Positions 37,652 to 46,761 of a stretch of DNA of 64,000 nucleotides are shown here, piece after piece (position 1 is the stretch's first letter; each line of letters starts with the position of its first letter). This DNA comes from Alphaproteobacteria bacterium SO-S41 (GTDB taxonomy: Bacteria > Pseudomonadota > Alphaproteobacteria > Micropepsales > Micropepsaceae). Position numbers and translations under genes: made by a program. The notes beneath the pieces are model-generated. The model did not search any database, was not told the DNA's origin, and saw only the letters and a list, made by a program, of their open reading frames with translations. The DNA lies in assembly GCA_019670725.1 (NCBI GenBank), contig AP024629.1, positions 2,418,001-2,482,000 on the forward strand, read 5' to 3'.

Positions 37652-38857
37652 TCAGAGCGGGTCGGGGTCGAGGCCGAAGAGGCGTTTGTGTTCGATGAAG
37701 GCGAAGCGGTCGGTCATGCCCGCGATGTAGTCGGAGACGACGCGGCCGGAGCGCGCGGTCTTGGGGCCGTCGGCGATGGCGCGCCATTCGTCGGGCATCA
37801 GGCGGGGCTCGTCGATGAAGGCGGCGAAGAGGTCATGGACGACGCGGCGGGCCTTGCCGGTCATGCGCATGACCTTCCAGTGGCGGTACATGTTGACGAA
37901 GAGGAACTCCTTCAGCGTCTTCAGCGAGCGCTCCATCTCGGGCGTGAAGGCGGCGAGCGGTTTGCCGCAAGCGCGGACCTCGGCGGCTGAAGCGACGCCG
38001 GCGGCTTTGATGCGGCGCGTCGTCTCGCCGATGAGGTCCTCGATCATAAGGCCGATCAGGTCGCGGATCGCTTCATGCGCCTGGCGCGTGCGATCGACGG
38101 TTGGCCAGCGTTCCTCGACGCGACGGAAGACATCGCCGACCATCGGCAGCGCCAGCAGGTCCTCAACGGTGAAGAGGCCGGCGCGCAGGCCGTCGTCGAT
38201 GTCGTGATTGTTGTAGGCGATGTCATCGCTGAGGGCGGCGACCTGTGCCTCCAGCCCGGCATAGGTGCCGAGTTCGAGGTCGTGGATGGCGTTGTATTCG
38301 ACGATGGCCTCGGGGAGCTCGTGGCCCTTGGGATGCGGCACCAGGGGGCCGTTGTGCTTGGCGATGCCTTCGAGCGTTTCCCAGGTGAGGTTGAGGCCGT
38401 CGAAGGCGGCGTAGCGAGCCTCGAGCTTGGTCACCAGGCGGATGGCATGGGCGTTGTGGTCGAAGCCGCCATAGGGGGTCATGCACTCCGCCAGGGCGTC
38501 CTCGCCGGCATGGCCGAAACAGGTGTGGCCGAGGTCGTGGGCGAGCGCGAGGGCCTCGGCCAGGTCCTCGTCGAGGCCGAGGACGCGGGAGATCGAACGG
38601 GCGATCTGGGCGACCTCCAGCGAGTGGGTCAGGCGCGTCCGGTAGTAGTCGCCCTCGTGATAGACGAAGACCTGGGTCTTGTGTTTCAGCCGCCGGAAGG
38701 CGCCGGAATGGATGATGCGGTCGCGGTCGCGCTGGAGCGGCGTGCGGGTGCGGCTTTCGGGCTCGGGATAGAGGCGGCCGCGGGTCTCGAACGCCTTGGT
38801 CGCATAGGGAGCGAGGCCGTCCGGCGTGTCGAATTCGGTGACTGAGGGCCGCGCCAT
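37652..38857 (-). CDS. dgt: Deoxyguanosinetriphosphate triphosphohydrolase-like protein
   Basis: 401 residues. Dgt enzymes hydrolyse dGTP or other dNTPs to the nucleoside and tripolyphosphate. The HD-domain metal motif is visible as THSLEVAQIARSI and LALAHDLGHTCFGHAGEDAL. SRTPLQRDRDRIIHSGAFRRLKHKTQVF and the C-terminal RFAFIEHKRLFGLDPD are family marks. It diverges from the Fe-S carrier gene at 38942, a common alphaproteobacterial arrangement; argS, usually the next gene, is missing. Confidence 0.95.
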   Translation of the reverse strand: MARPSVTEFDTPDGLAPYATKAFETRGRLYPEPESRTRTPLQRDRDRIIHSGAFRRLKHKTQVFVYHEGDYYRTRLTHSLEVAQIARSISRVLGLDEDLAEALALAHDLGHTCFGHAGEDALAECMTPYGGFDHNAHAIRLVTKLEARYAAFDGLNLTWETLEGIAKHNGPLVPHPKGHELPEAIVEYNAIHDLELGTYAGLEAQVAALSDDIAYNNHDIDDGLRAGLFTVEDLLALPMVGDVFRRVEERWPTVDRTRQAHEAIRDLIGLMIEDLIGETTRRIKAAGVASAAEVRACGKPLAAFTPEMERSLKTLKEFLFVNMYRHWKVMRMTGKARRVVHDLFAAFIDEPRLMPDEWRAIADGPKTARSGRVVSDYIAGMTDRFAFIEHKRLFGLDPDPL

Positions 38858-38941
38858 GAAGGCTCCATTTGAAATCGTCCGTCCGAAGCCCCACTATTAG
38901 CGGGTGACGTCTAGCGAAGAGTTTAAGGCCACCCTGCCCCC

Positions 38942-39286
38942 ATGACCACCGACACCGATACCCTGCCCGTCTCGATCTCGCCCAGCGCCGCCAAGCGCGT
39001 GGCCGATATCCTGGGCGGCGAAGCGCCCGGCACCATGCTGCGGGTCGCGGTCAACGGCGGCGGATGCCAGGGTTTTTCCTATGACTACTCGTTCACGGCC
39101 GACCAGGCGGGCGACGACATCCTGATCGAGCGCGACGGGGCCAAGGTGCTGGTCGACGAGATGTCGGCCGAATATCTAAAAGGCTCGGTCATCGACTGGG
39201 TGGACGATTTGATCGGGGCATCTTTCCAGATCCGCAATCCGAACGCGAAGTCGTCCTGCGGCTGCGGGACTTCGTTCTCACTTTAG
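38942..39286 (+). CDS. erpA: A-type iron-sulfur cluster carrier/insertion protein
   Basis: 114 residues. A-type carriers deliver Fe-S clusters to apo-enzymes. The three ligand cysteines are in place: Cys42 (NGGGCQGFSY) and Cys106 and Cys108 (SSCGCGTSF). The position divergent from dgt is the usual one for the alphaproteobacterial erpA-type gene. IscA or SufA cannot be excluded from the sequence alone. The following genes are unrelated. Confidence 0.9.
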   Translation: MTTDTDTLPVSISPSAAKRVADILGGEAPGTMLRVAVNGGGCQGFSYDYSFTADQAGDDILIERDGAKVLVDEMSAEYLKGSVIDWVDDLIGASFQIRNPNAKSSCGCGTSFSL

Positions 39287-39388
39287 GCCCCGGAACCATC
39301 GTCCGGAGGCGGCGTTCTATCTCCATCGAGCACGGCGGCGCGCCTGAATGGCGTGGGCAGTGTTCCACGCCTCAAGGAGATGTTTCCC

Positions 39389-39778
39389 ATGAAGAAGATG
39401 ATCGTTGTAGCCGCCGCGGCGCTCGCTTTTGGCGGCGTGTCCCTCGCCGAGCCCGTTAACCCCGACGTCAATACCTGCTTCGGCGACGTGCAGACGGCGC
39501 TCGACACCAACACGTCCTATGACGCGTTCGTGCCGACGCGCTTCCTCGACGAAGCCCGCGTTTATGAGTGGAAGGCGCCCTATAGCGACGCCAACGCCAC
39601 GCCGGTCGCGACGCTGGTGATCATCGAGGGCGTCGCCCGCAAGCGCGCCGACCATGGCGACACCGAAGACGTGACGATCAAGTGCGGCATGGATGCCGGC
39701 GTCGTGCGCGCCATCGAAATCATCGACGGTCACGACATCAAGATCGACTCGCCGGTCGCCCCGACCCGCGTGAACTGA
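39389..39778 (+). CDS. Small secreted protein, first of a tandem pair
   Basis: 129 residues from the ATG at 39389 (MKKMIVVAAAALAFGG); AAGGAGA lies upstream. After a signal peptide (about 1-19), mature CFGDVQTALDTNTSYDAFVPTRFLDEARVYEWKAPYSDANAT leads to ATLVIIEGVARKRAD and VTIKCGM. The two Cys could form a disulphide. It is a paralog of the next gene, with Cys and most hydrophobic positions shared. Not recognised as a named family. Confidence 0.75.
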   Translation: MKKMIVVAAAALAFGGVSLAEPVNPDVNTCFGDVQTALDTNTSYDAFVPTRFLDEARVYEWKAPYSDANATPVATLVIIEGVARKRADHGDTEDVTIKCGMDAGVVRAIEIIDGHDIKIDSPVAPTRVN

Positions 39779-39879
39779 TCTCGCTTTTTGTGCCTTCAGA
39801 CGGGCCGTGGCGTTCGCGCCGCGGCCCGTTTGCGTTGGGGCGGCGGCGCGGTAGGTTGCGGGACATAGTGGGGATCATC

Positions 39880-40254
39880 ATGAAGCGTCTTGCCGTCGTT
39901 CTGTCCGCCCTCGCCCTGACGGGCGCGGCGTCCGCCAAAATGGAGATTTCATCCCCCGTCGCGGCGTGTCTCGCCAGCGTCGATGCGGTGCTGGAAACCG
40001 ACAAGGTCTACGACGCCTATCTGCCCAGCGAGTTTCCCGACAATGCGCGCGTGTTGATGTGGATCGCCCCCTATAGCGCGACCAACAAGACCGAAGTCGC
40101 GACGGTCGTGATGGTCGAAGGCATCGCCCGGCATCGCGACGACGCGTCAAAGTCCGATCCGGTGACGCTGCAATGCGGCCTCACCGACGACAAGGCGCTG
40201 GTGACCGAGCTGCTGCCCGGCCACGGACTGCCCGAACCGGAGCCCGGCAAATGA
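39880..40254 (+). CDS. Small secreted protein, second of a tandem pair
   Basis: 124 residues from the ATG at 39880. A signal peptide (1-19, ending ASA) precedes CLASVDAVLETDKVYDAYLPSEFPDNARVLMWIAPYSATNKT and TVVMVEGIARHRDD and LQCGL. These match the previous protein in length and position (both Cys, the DAxxP, ApYs and EGxAR blocks). The stop overlaps the xthA start by 4 bp (ATGA), so it is co-expressed with the repair nuclease. Function unknown. Confidence 0.75.
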   Translation: MKRLAVVLSALALTGAASAKMEISSPVAACLASVDAVLETDKVYDAYLPSEFPDNARVLMWIAPYSATNKTEVATVVMVEGIARHRDDASKSDPVTLQCGLTDDKALVTELLPGHGLPEPEPGK

Positions 40255-41033
40255 AGATCGCCACCTGGAACGTCAATTCGGTGAAGGCACGGCTCGAGGC
40301 GGTGCTCGGCTGGCTCAAGGAATCCTCGCCGGATGTGGCGGGGTTCCAGGAGATAAAATGCATCGACGAGAACTTCCCGCGGCTGGAGATCGAGAGCCTC
40401 GGCTACAATGTCATCACGCATGGGCAGAAGAGCTATAACGGCGTCGCGCTGCTCTCGAAGCATCCGATCGAGGATGTGACGCGCGGCCTGCCGGGGCTTG
40501 AGGACGTGCAGTCGCGCTATATCGAAGCGCTGGTGACGCCGAAGGATGCGGTGCCGATCCGGGTCGTCTGCATCTACCTGCCCAACGGCAATCCGGCGCC
40601 GGGCGAGAAGTACGACTACAAGCTGCGCTGGATGGCGGCGCTGCAGGCCCGCGTCGAGACGCTCCTGGAACAGGAAGAACGGCTGATCGTCATGGGCGAC
40701 TACAACGTCATTCCCGAGCCGGAGGACGTCCACAATCCCGCCGCGTGGGCGAACGATGCGCTGTTCCTGCCGGCGACGCGCGCGGCCTATCGCAAGTTCG
40801 TCAATCTGGGCCTCACCGATGCGGTGCGGGCCTGCAATGCGCTGCCGAACCAGTACACGTTCTGGGACTATCAGGCCGGCGCCTGGCAAAAGAACAACGG
40901 CATCCGCATCGACCACCTGATGCTGTCGCCACAGGCCGCCGACCGGCTGACCGAAGCCGGGATCGACCGGCATGTGCGGGGCTGGGAGAAGGCCTCCGAT
41001 CACGTCCCCGCGTGGTGCCGTCTGGCGGCCTGA
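40251..41033 (+). CDS. xthA: Exodeoxyribonuclease III
   Basis: 260 residues. ExoIII is an AP endonuclease and 3'-phosphatase in base-excision repair. ATWNVNSVKARL, FQEIKC (Glu34, metal), YNGVALLSK, VMGDYN and the terminal KASDHVPAW are the endonuclease-exonuclease-phosphatase motifs. The start codon overlaps the stop of the small secreted gene by 4 bp, so a short exported protein is translated just before it. Confidence 0.96.
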   Translation: MKIATWNVNSVKARLEAVLGWLKESSPDVAGFQEIKCIDENFPRLEIESLGYNVITHGQKSYNGVALLSKHPIEDVTRGLPGLEDVQSRYIEALVTPKDAVPIRVVCIYLPNGNPAPGEKYDYKLRWMAALQARVETLLEQEERLIVMGDYNVIPEPEDVHNPAAWANDALFLPATRAAYRKFVNLGLTDAVRACNALPNQYTFWDYQAGAWQKNNGIRIDHLMLSPQAADRLTEAGIDRHVRGWEKASDHVPAWCRLAA

Positions 41034-41135
41034 TCCCCTCGTCCACCCGGCATTATGTCGCTGCCCCGCGGGCATGACGCTGCGGGGCTGGTGTGCCAGC
41101 TTGGCCGCTCGACTTAGCTAGATCCGGGGTTCGCC

Positions 41136-43202
41136 ATGATGTCCTTCCGCCGCCTGACCGCCCGCCTTGCGAGCGGCGCCGCCGCGCTTGCGCTGCTCAC
41201 CTATTCCGCCGAGGCCGCCGAGCTTGAACTGAAGCGGGTGATGCTGTCCGCAGGCGGCGTCGGCTATTTCGAGTATCAGGCCGAAGTGAACGGCTGGGAG
41301 ACGATGGACGTGCCCGTCCGTCTGGACCAGGTGGACGACGTGCTGAAGAGCGCCGTCGTGTTCGACGATGAGGGCGGCAGCGGCACGATCCAACTGCAGG
41401 GCCGGGATTCGCTGACCGAGATTTTCCGCACCATGCCGATCGGGCCGGAAGCGTTCGAGACGCCCGGCGCGCTCTATGCGGCGCTGAAGGGCGAGGAAAT
41501 CTCCGTCGCCGAGCCGATCGCCGCGACGGGCCGGATCGTTTCGGTGGTCGACGAGACCTCGTCCGACGACAAGGGCCATGACTGGACGCGCACGCGGGTC
41601 GCGATCATGACCGACGAAGGCCTCGTGCAGTTCGTGCTGCAGGATGCGCGCGGCGTGAAGTTCACCAACGAAGCGCTGGACGCCAAGGTGAACGGCGCAC
41701 TGATGGCGCTGGCCAACAACCGCCAGCGGGAACTCCGTACGCTGAAGATCACCGCGCGCGGCGAAGGCACGCGCACCGTGACGGTCGGCTTCGTGATCGA
41801 GGCGCCGCTGTGGAAGACCTCGTACCGGCTGGTCACCAATGCCGACGGCAAGGCGCGGATGCAGGGTTGGGCCGTCATCGAGAACGCCAGCGGCGCGGAC
41901 TGGAAGGATGTCGAACTGACGCTGGTCAGCGGCAACCCCGTGACGTTCAAGCAGGCGCTGTACGACAAGTATTATGTCGATCGCCCGTCCGTGCCGGTCG
42001 AGGTATTGGGCCGGGTGACGCCGCGCCGCGACGACGGCAGCACCGGCGGCGAGGACACCGATTGGGAACAGAACGGCCAGGGCACGCCGATCGAGCCGGC
42101 GCCCCAGCCCGCACCTGCGCCCGCGATGGAGCCGGCGGGGCCTGCTCCAGCAAGCGTAGCGGACACCGAGGAAATAGAGGTCACGGCACGTAAAGTGCCA
42201 GAGAAGCCTGGGCAGGTGGCGGCGGAAAGCCAGGAGACCGCGACCTCCGTCGTATTCACCCTGTCGAACGCCGTGACGGCGGGCTCGGGGCAGTCGCTGA
42301 CGGTGCCGATCCTCGATCGTGAGATCCCCGCGCAGCTGATCTCGTTCTATCAGCCCTATACGCACCCCACACATCCGCTGTCGGCGGTGAAGCTGAAGAA
42401 CGAGACCGGTACGGGACTGCCGCCGGGCATCACCACCCTGTTCGACAATTCGAGCGGGCGTACCGTATTTGCCGGTGATGCGATCCTGAGCGTGCTGCCG
42501 ATCGGCGAGGAGCGCATCCTCTCCTACGCGCTCGACCAGAAGATCAGGGTCGACAAGAGCGAGGCCGAAGAGGCGACGCTGAGCGGCGCAAAGATCGCGA
42601 ACGGCGTGCTGGAAACGCAGACCGTGCAGCGCGTGACCAACTCCTACGCGGTGAAAGGTGCGACCAACGAGGACCGCACGGTGATCATCGAGACGCCGCG
42701 CTATAACTGGGAGCTTAAGTCGCACGACATCGCCAAGGTCGATGCGACCTACAACTATCTGCGCCTGCCCGTCTTTGTCGGCGCGGGAAAGACCGAGAAG
42801 CTGGATGTCGTGTGGGAGAAGGTCGCGTCGAGTACGGCGGAAGTGATCGACCTGTCGGAGGGATCGGTCGCCTACTACGCCAGCACCGACGGCAAGATGC
42901 CGGAGCCGATCCGCGCAGCCTTTGTCCGCATCGGCGAATTGAAGGCGACCGTCGAGCAGATCAAGAGCGCGATGGCGACGGCGGAAGCCGAGCGGGCGCG
43001 CATTTATGAGGAGCAGGAGCGCATTCGCGCCAATCTGGAAGCGGTGCCGGAAGGCAGCGACATGCAGCGGCGTTATCTTGCTTCGCTGGCGACGCAGGAA
43101 GACCGGCTGACGGCCATCGAGGCCGAAACCGCGCAACTGCAGACTCAGTTGACGGCAGCCGAAGCGGCGCTGCGAGACTATGTCATGTCGCTCAATCTCT
43201 GA
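41136..43202 (+). CDS. Exported DUF4139-family protein with a proline-rich, TonB-box-like insertion
   Basis: 688 residues with a signal peptide (about 1-28, ending AEA). DUF4139 proteins (mucoidy inhibitor A-like) have unknown function; the mid-part SYRLVTNADGKARMQGWAVIENASGADWKDVELTLVSGNP and C-terminal VTNSYAVKGATNEDRTVIIETPRYNWEL fit. A coiled coil of about 75 residues follows (IKSAMATAEAERARIYEEQERIRANL). Between the two parts lies an insertion (about 297-370) containing a segment shared with the first gene (313-339) and then EEIEVTARKVPEKPGQV (345-361), which reads like a TonB-box region of an outer-membrane receptor. No SD was seen other than weak GGGGTTCGCC. It stands 102 bp after xthA. 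Confidence 0.82.
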   Translation: MMSFRRLTARLASGAAALALLTYSAEAAELELKRVMLSAGGVGYFEYQAEVNGWETMDVPVRLDQVDDVLKSAVVFDDEGGSGTIQLQGRDSLTEIFRTMPIGPEAFETPGALYAALKGEEISVAEPIAATGRIVSVVDETSSDDKGHDWTRTRVAIMTDEGLVQFVLQDARGVKFTNEALDAKVNGALMALANNRQRELRTLKITARGEGTRTVTVGFVIEAPLWKTSYRLVTNADGKARMQGWAVIENASGADWKDVELTLVSGNPVTFKQALYDKYYVDRPSVPVEVLGRVTPRRDDGSTGGEDTDWEQNGQGTPIEPAPQPAPAPAMEPAGPAPASVADTEEIEVTARKVPEKPGQVAAESQETATSVVFTLSNAVTAGSGQSLTVPILDREIPAQLISFYQPYTHPTHPLSAVKLKNETGTGLPPGITTLFDNSSGRTVFAGDAILSVLPIGEERILSYALDQKIRVDKSEAEEATLSGAKIANGVLETQTVQRVTNSYAVKGATNEDRTVIIETPRYNWELKSHDIAKVDATYNYLRLPVFVGAGKTEKLDVVWEKVASSTAEVIDLSEGSVAYYASTDGKMPEPIRAAFVRIGELKATVEQIKSAMATAEAERARIYEEQERIRANLEAVPEGSDMQRRYLASLATQEDRLTAIEAETAQLQTQLTAAEAALRDYVMSLNL

Positions 43203-43213
43203 AGGAAGATCCC

Positions 43214-43582
43214 ATGATCAAGCTGACCTTCTGTCTCGTCCGACTGCCGCATCTGACACGGGAGGCGTTTCAGGACTACTGGTTCAACGTGCATGGGCCG
43301 CTGGTGCGCAGCGTACAGGACGTGCTGCACATCAGGCGCTATGTTCAACTTCATTCGCTGGATGAGGAAACGAGCGGCACTCTGCGTGTGTCGCGCGGCG
43401 GACCGCCGCAGTTCGACGGCGTGGCCGAGCTATGGTGGGACAGCCTGGAGGATATGGCGGTCGCCCAACTCGATCCGGAGGCGACCGATGCCGGCCGCCT
43501 CCTGCTCGAGGACGAAAAGCGCTTTATCGACCTCTCCCACTCGCCCCTGTGGTGGGGCGAGGAGAAAACGATTATCGGCTAG
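43214..43582 (+). CDS. EthD-domain protein
   Basis: 122 residues. IKLTFCLVRLPHLTREAFQDYWFNVHGPLV is the EthD start; the family is a dimeric ferredoxin-like fold linked to ether degradation but mostly of unknown role. AVAELWWDSLEDMAVAQ-like and WWGEEKTIIG complete the fold. It has no signal peptide. GAAGGAAG lies upstream, 12 bp from the DUF4139 stop. Its 3' end overlaps the opposite gene by 4 bp. Confidence 0.85.
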   Translation: MIKLTFCLVRLPHLTREAFQDYWFNVHGPLVRSVQDVLHIRRYVQLHSLDEETSGTLRVSRGGPPQFDGVAELWWDSLEDMAVAQLDPEATDAGRLLLEDEKRFIDLSHSPLWWGEEKTIIG

Positions 43583-44259
43583 AAGCTCATCGCTCCGCGT
43601 CGATCGACGCGAATGGCGTTGCGGACCGCCGAGACACCGGCGGTTTCGCGGGCGAGGTCCTCGGCGCGCAGACGCTGCGCTTCCGTCGCGACGCTGCCGG
43701 AGAGAATGGCTTCCCCGTCGGCGACTGTGACGTCGATATTGTCGCTGTCGACCATCCAATCGGCCTTGAGGCTTTCGCGGACGGCCTCTGCGTCGTTGGT
43801 TTGTGTTTCCGCGATGACGTCCTCCGGGACCGCGACCGGATCTGCACCGGCCCAGACTGCGAAGTCATCAACGATGCGGATTTCCAGCCCGCTTCCCTTG
43901 CGCTCACCCAAGCCCTCACGACCGTAGCCGTAATTTGCGGCGTCGTTCGAACCGGGCGCGGGAGCGTAGGCGTCCGCATAGGTGTCAAACGCGCCCTCGC
44001 GGCCGTAGCCGTGATTGGCCGCGTCGTTTGAGCCGCGATCGGGCGCGTAGCCGCCGGCATAGCCATCTACGCCCTGACGGCCGTATCCGTAATTCGCGGC
44101 GTCGTTGGAGCCTACCTCTGGGAAGGTCGCGCCGGCATTGTCGGCGCCCTGACGGCCATAGCCGAAATTGGCAGCGTCGTTCGACGCGGGATCGGGGGCG
44201 TAGGCGCCGAACACGCGGTCAACGGCGCGCTGGTCGTCTTCATTCCATTTGCGGGCCAT
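43579..44259 (-). CDS. BON-domain protein with four SNDAAN-YGYGR repeats
   Basis: 226 residues, no signal peptide. Four copies of S-N-D-A-A-N-x-G-Y-G-R-(Q/E)-G lie at residues 26-38, 51-63, 77-89 and 104-116, separated by Ala/Gly/Tyr-rich spacers. A BON domain follows (about 150-226, VRESLKADWMVDSDNIDVTVADGEAILSGSVATEAQRLRAEDLARE). BON domains bind membranes or phospholipids. The N-terminal repeats are low complexity with Tyr and Asn and may be a disordered or assembling region. The start is the ATG at 44259. It faces the EthD gene with a 4-bp 3' overlap. Confidence 0.85.
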   Translation of the reverse strand: MARKWNEDDQRAVDRVFGAYAPDPASNDAANFGYGRQGADNAGATFPEVGSNDAANYGYGRQGVDGYAGGYAPDRGSNDAANHGYGREGAFDTYADAYAPAPGSNDAANYGYGREGLGERKGSGLEIRIVDDFAVWAGADPVAVPEDVIAETQTNDAEAVRESLKADWMVDSDNIDVTVADGEAILSGSVATEAQRLRAEDLARETAGVSAVRNAIRVDRRGAMSF

Positions 44260-44359
44260 GATGGGCCTCCTTTCGCGATGTCTCGTTTAACCAACGGGTC
44301 GCGGCGGGGATGGTTCCGGCCCCGCGAGGAGCGGGCTGTCGATTCCGGAATAATCGTGC

Positions 44360-44447
44360 TACAATCCGCTCATGAGCGACATATTTGGAAAGATTCGATC
44401 CCGAGGTCGCTCAAAAAGCCGCTGAAAAGTGAGCCTTCGGGCGGCTT
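44360..44447 (+). promoter_or_regulatory. Possible ilvD leader: -10 box, tiny ORF and pseudoknot-prone RNA
   Basis: TACAAT (44360-44365) resembles a -10 box; the -35 region is weak. An ATG 6 nt on (44372) opens a 17-codon frame (MSDIFGKIRSRG...). Downstream, GCTCA (44409-44413) can pair with TGAGC (44430-44434), while AAGCCGC (44416-44422), which lies in that loop, can pair with GCGGCTT (44441-44447), the topology of an H-type pseudoknot. A GCC-TTCG-GGC tetraloop overlaps the second stem. These could be chance pairings. Confidence 0.35.
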
Positions 44448-44506
44448 AAAACGCGCAAATCCGGCGCCCATTTGCTATGTGGCCCGGCAGTATTCAGGAT
44501 TCCGTC

Positions 44507-46402
44507 ATGCCTCCGTATCGTTCACGCACCACCACCCACGGCCGCAACATGGCCGGCGCCCGCGGCCTGTGGCGCGCGACGGGCATGAAGGACAGCGACT
44601 TCGGCAAGCCGATCATCGCGATCTCCAACTCGTTCACGCAGTTCGTGCCCGGCCATGTGCACCTGAAGGATCTCGGCCAGCTCGTCGCGCGCGAGATCGA
44701 ACAGGCGGGCGGCGTCGCCAAGGAATTCAACACGATCGCGGTCGATGACGGCATCGCGATGGGCCATGACGGGATGCTCTACTCCCTGCCCTCGCGCGAG
44801 CTGATCGCGGACAGCGTGGAGTACATGGTCAATGCGCATTGCGCGGATGCGCTCGTCTGCATCTCGAACTGCGACAAGATCACGCCCGGCATGTTGATGG
44901 CCGCGCTGCGGCTGAACATCCCGACGGTGTTCGTGTCTGGCGGGCCGATGGAGGCCGGGAAGGTCGTGCTCTCGACCGGCGCGAAGAAGGTCGATCTGAT
45001 CGACGCAATGATCGCAGCGGGCGACGACAAGGTTTCGGACGAAGACGTCAAGATCATCGAGCGGTCGGCCTGCCCCACCTGCGGGTCGTGCTCGGGCATG
45101 TTCACGGCGAACTCGATGAACTGCCTGACCGAGGCGATGGGCCTGTCGCTGCCCGGCAACGGCTCGGTGCTGGCGACCCATGCGGATCGCAAGGAGCTGT
45201 TCCTCGAAGCGGGCCGCACGGCGGTTCGGCTGGCGAAGCGGTACTATGAGGGCAACGACGCCTCGGTGCTGCCGCGCGCGATCGCGAGCTTCGAGGGGTT
45301 CGAGAATGCCATGACGGTCGATATCGCCATGGGCGGATCGACCAACACCGTGCTGCATCTTCTGGCGGCCGCGCACGAGGCGGGCGTGAATTTCACCATG
45401 CAGGATATCGACCGCCTGTCGCGGCGCGTGCCGTGCCTCTGCAAGGTCGCGCCGAACAAGGCCGACGTGCACATGGAAGACGTGCACCGCGCCGGCGGGA
45501 TCATGGCGATCCTGGGCGAGCTCGACCGTGGCGGGCTCATTCGCACCAATCTGCCGACCGTGCACAGCGCGACGCTGAAGGACGCGCTGGATACGTGGGA
45601 TATTGCGCGCGCGCCGTCGGAAGAGGTGATGCACTTCTATCGCGCGGCGCCGGGCGGCGTGCCGACGCAGACCGCGTTCAGCCAGGACCGGCGTTATGAC
45701 GATGTCGATGCCGACCGCGAGACCGGCGTGACGCGCAGCGTGGAGCATGCGTTCAGCCAGGATGGCGGTCTCGCCGTGCTGTTCGGCAACATCGCGCTCG
45801 ACGGCTGCATCGTGAAGACGGCCGGCGTCGATGCCAGCATCCTGAAATTCACGGGCCCGGCCCGGGTGTTCGAAAGCCAGGATGCGGCCGTGTCGGCGAT
45901 CCTGACCAACGAGATCAAGGAAGGCGACGTGCTCGTCATCCGCTACGAAGGCCCGAAGGGCGGTCCGGGAATGCAGGAGATGCTGTATCCGACGAGCTAT
46001 CTGAAATCGAAGGGCCTGGGTAAGGCGTGCGCGCTGATCACCGACGGGCGCTTCTCGGGCGGCACGTCGGGCCTCTCCATCGGCCACGCCTCGCCGGAAG
46101 CGGCGGAAGGCGGCGCGATCGGGCTGGTGCAGGAAGGCGATAAGATCGAGATCGACATTCCGAACCGGTCGATCCGCCTGGCGATTTCCGACATCGAGCT
46201 GGACCTCCGCCGGTCGGCAATGGACGCCAAGGGCGAGGCGGCGTGGCAGCCGATCGCGTCGCGGCCGCGCAAGGTTTCGCCGGCGCTGCAGGCCTATGCC
46301 GCACTGACGACCAGTGCGGCGCGCGGCGCGGTGCGCGACGTCACGCAGCTGCGCAAGGCGGCGAAGCCCGTGCAGCGGCCGGCGGCCGAGGCGGCGGAGT
46401 GA
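44507..46402 (+). CDS. ilvD: Dihydroxy-acid dehydratase
   Basis: 631 residues from the ATG at 44507 ([20 protein letters not shown]). IlvD makes the 2-keto acid precursors of valine, isoleucine and pantothenate. Iron-sulfur ligands are in [11 protein letters not shown] and [29 protein letters not shown] and [12 protein letters not shown] are also typical. AGGA lies 8 nt before the start; the frame runs upstream to 44477. The stop TGA overlaps the start (GTGA) of the next gene, coupling the two. No other branched-chain genes are nearby. Confidence 0.97.
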   Translation: MPPYRSRTTTHGRNMAGARGLWRATGMKDSDFGKPIIAISNSFTQFVPGHVHLKDLGQLVAREIEQAGGVAKEFNTIAVDDGIAMGHDGMLYSLPSRELIADSVEYMVNAHCADALVCISNCDKITPGMLMAALRLNIPTVFVSGGPMEAGKVVLSTGAKKVDLIDAMIAAGDDKVSDEDVKIIERSACPTCGSCSGMFTANSMNCLTEAMGLSLPGNGSVLATHADRKELFLEAGRTAVRLAKRYYEGNDASVLPRAIASFEGFENAMTVDIAMGGSTNTVLHLLAAAHEAGVNFTMQDIDRLSRRVPCLCKVAPNKADVHMEDVHRAGGIMAILGELDRGGLIRTNLPTVHSATLKDALDTWDIARAPSEEVMHFYRAAPGGVPTQTAFSQDRRYDDVDADRETGVTRSVEHAFSQDGGLAVLFGNIALDGCIVKTAGVDASILKFTGPARVFESQDAAVSAILTNEIKEGDVLVIRYEGPKGGPGMQEMLYPTSYLKSKGLGKACALITDGRFSGGTSGLSIGHASPEAAEGGAIGLVQEGDKIEIDIPNRSIRLAISDIELDLRRSAMDAKGEAAWQPIASRPRKVSPALQAYAALTTSAARGAVRDVTQLRKAAKPVQRPAAEAAE

Positions 46403-46761
46403 GGCTGTTTGCGGCGCTGCTCGGCCTTGGCCTGGCGAGCGGTGTTGCCTCTGCGGCGGATGCCGGTGGCAAATTCATGATCACCGGCGAAGGCGCGGCG
46501 ACGTGCAGCGTTTTCAACGAGGTGTTCAACAAGGGCGATAGCGCGGGCATTTCGAAGTTCGCAGCCTGGGCGCACGGCTATGCCGCCGCGCTGAACGAGA
46601 CGTTGAACGGCACCTACAATGTGCTGGGGGCGAAGACGCTGGACGAGTTCATCGTCGATGTCGCCCTCGCCTGTCAGACCGACAACACGCAGCCGCTCCA
46701 CGACGCGGTGCGGGCGACGCTGACGGCGTATTATCCGGACCGGATTCAGGTCGCGCCCTAA
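46399..46761 (+). CDS. Small secreted protein coupled to ilvD
   Basis: 120 residues from a GTG start at 46399 whose GTGA overlaps the ilvD stop. A signal peptide (1-19, ending ASA) precedes [37 protein letters not shown], then [29 protein letters not shown]. The helical pattern with one Cys at each end resembles HdeA- or Rap1a/Tai-type small alpha-helical proteins, but no family is assigned with confidence. It ends 4 bp into the next gene, which is on the other strand. Confidence 0.7.
   Translation: MRLFAALLGLGLASGVASAADAGGKFMITGEGAATCSVFNEVFNKGDSAGISKFAAWAHGYAAALNETLNGTYNVLGAKTLDEFIVDVALACQTDNTQPLHDAVRATLTAYYPDRIQVAP

Noticed and set aside
41040-41130. A terminator after xthA (GCCCCGC with GCGGGGC)
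   Set aside because: The loop is long and no U-tract follows, so it was not called.
41118-43136. A 672-codon minus-strand frame over the DUF4139 gene
   Set aside because: Composition is typical of a codon-position shadow and no family fits.
44372-44425. A 17-codon gene (MSDIFGKIR...)
   Set aside because: It has no ribosome binding site and no recognisable homolog; it is kept only as part of a possible leader.
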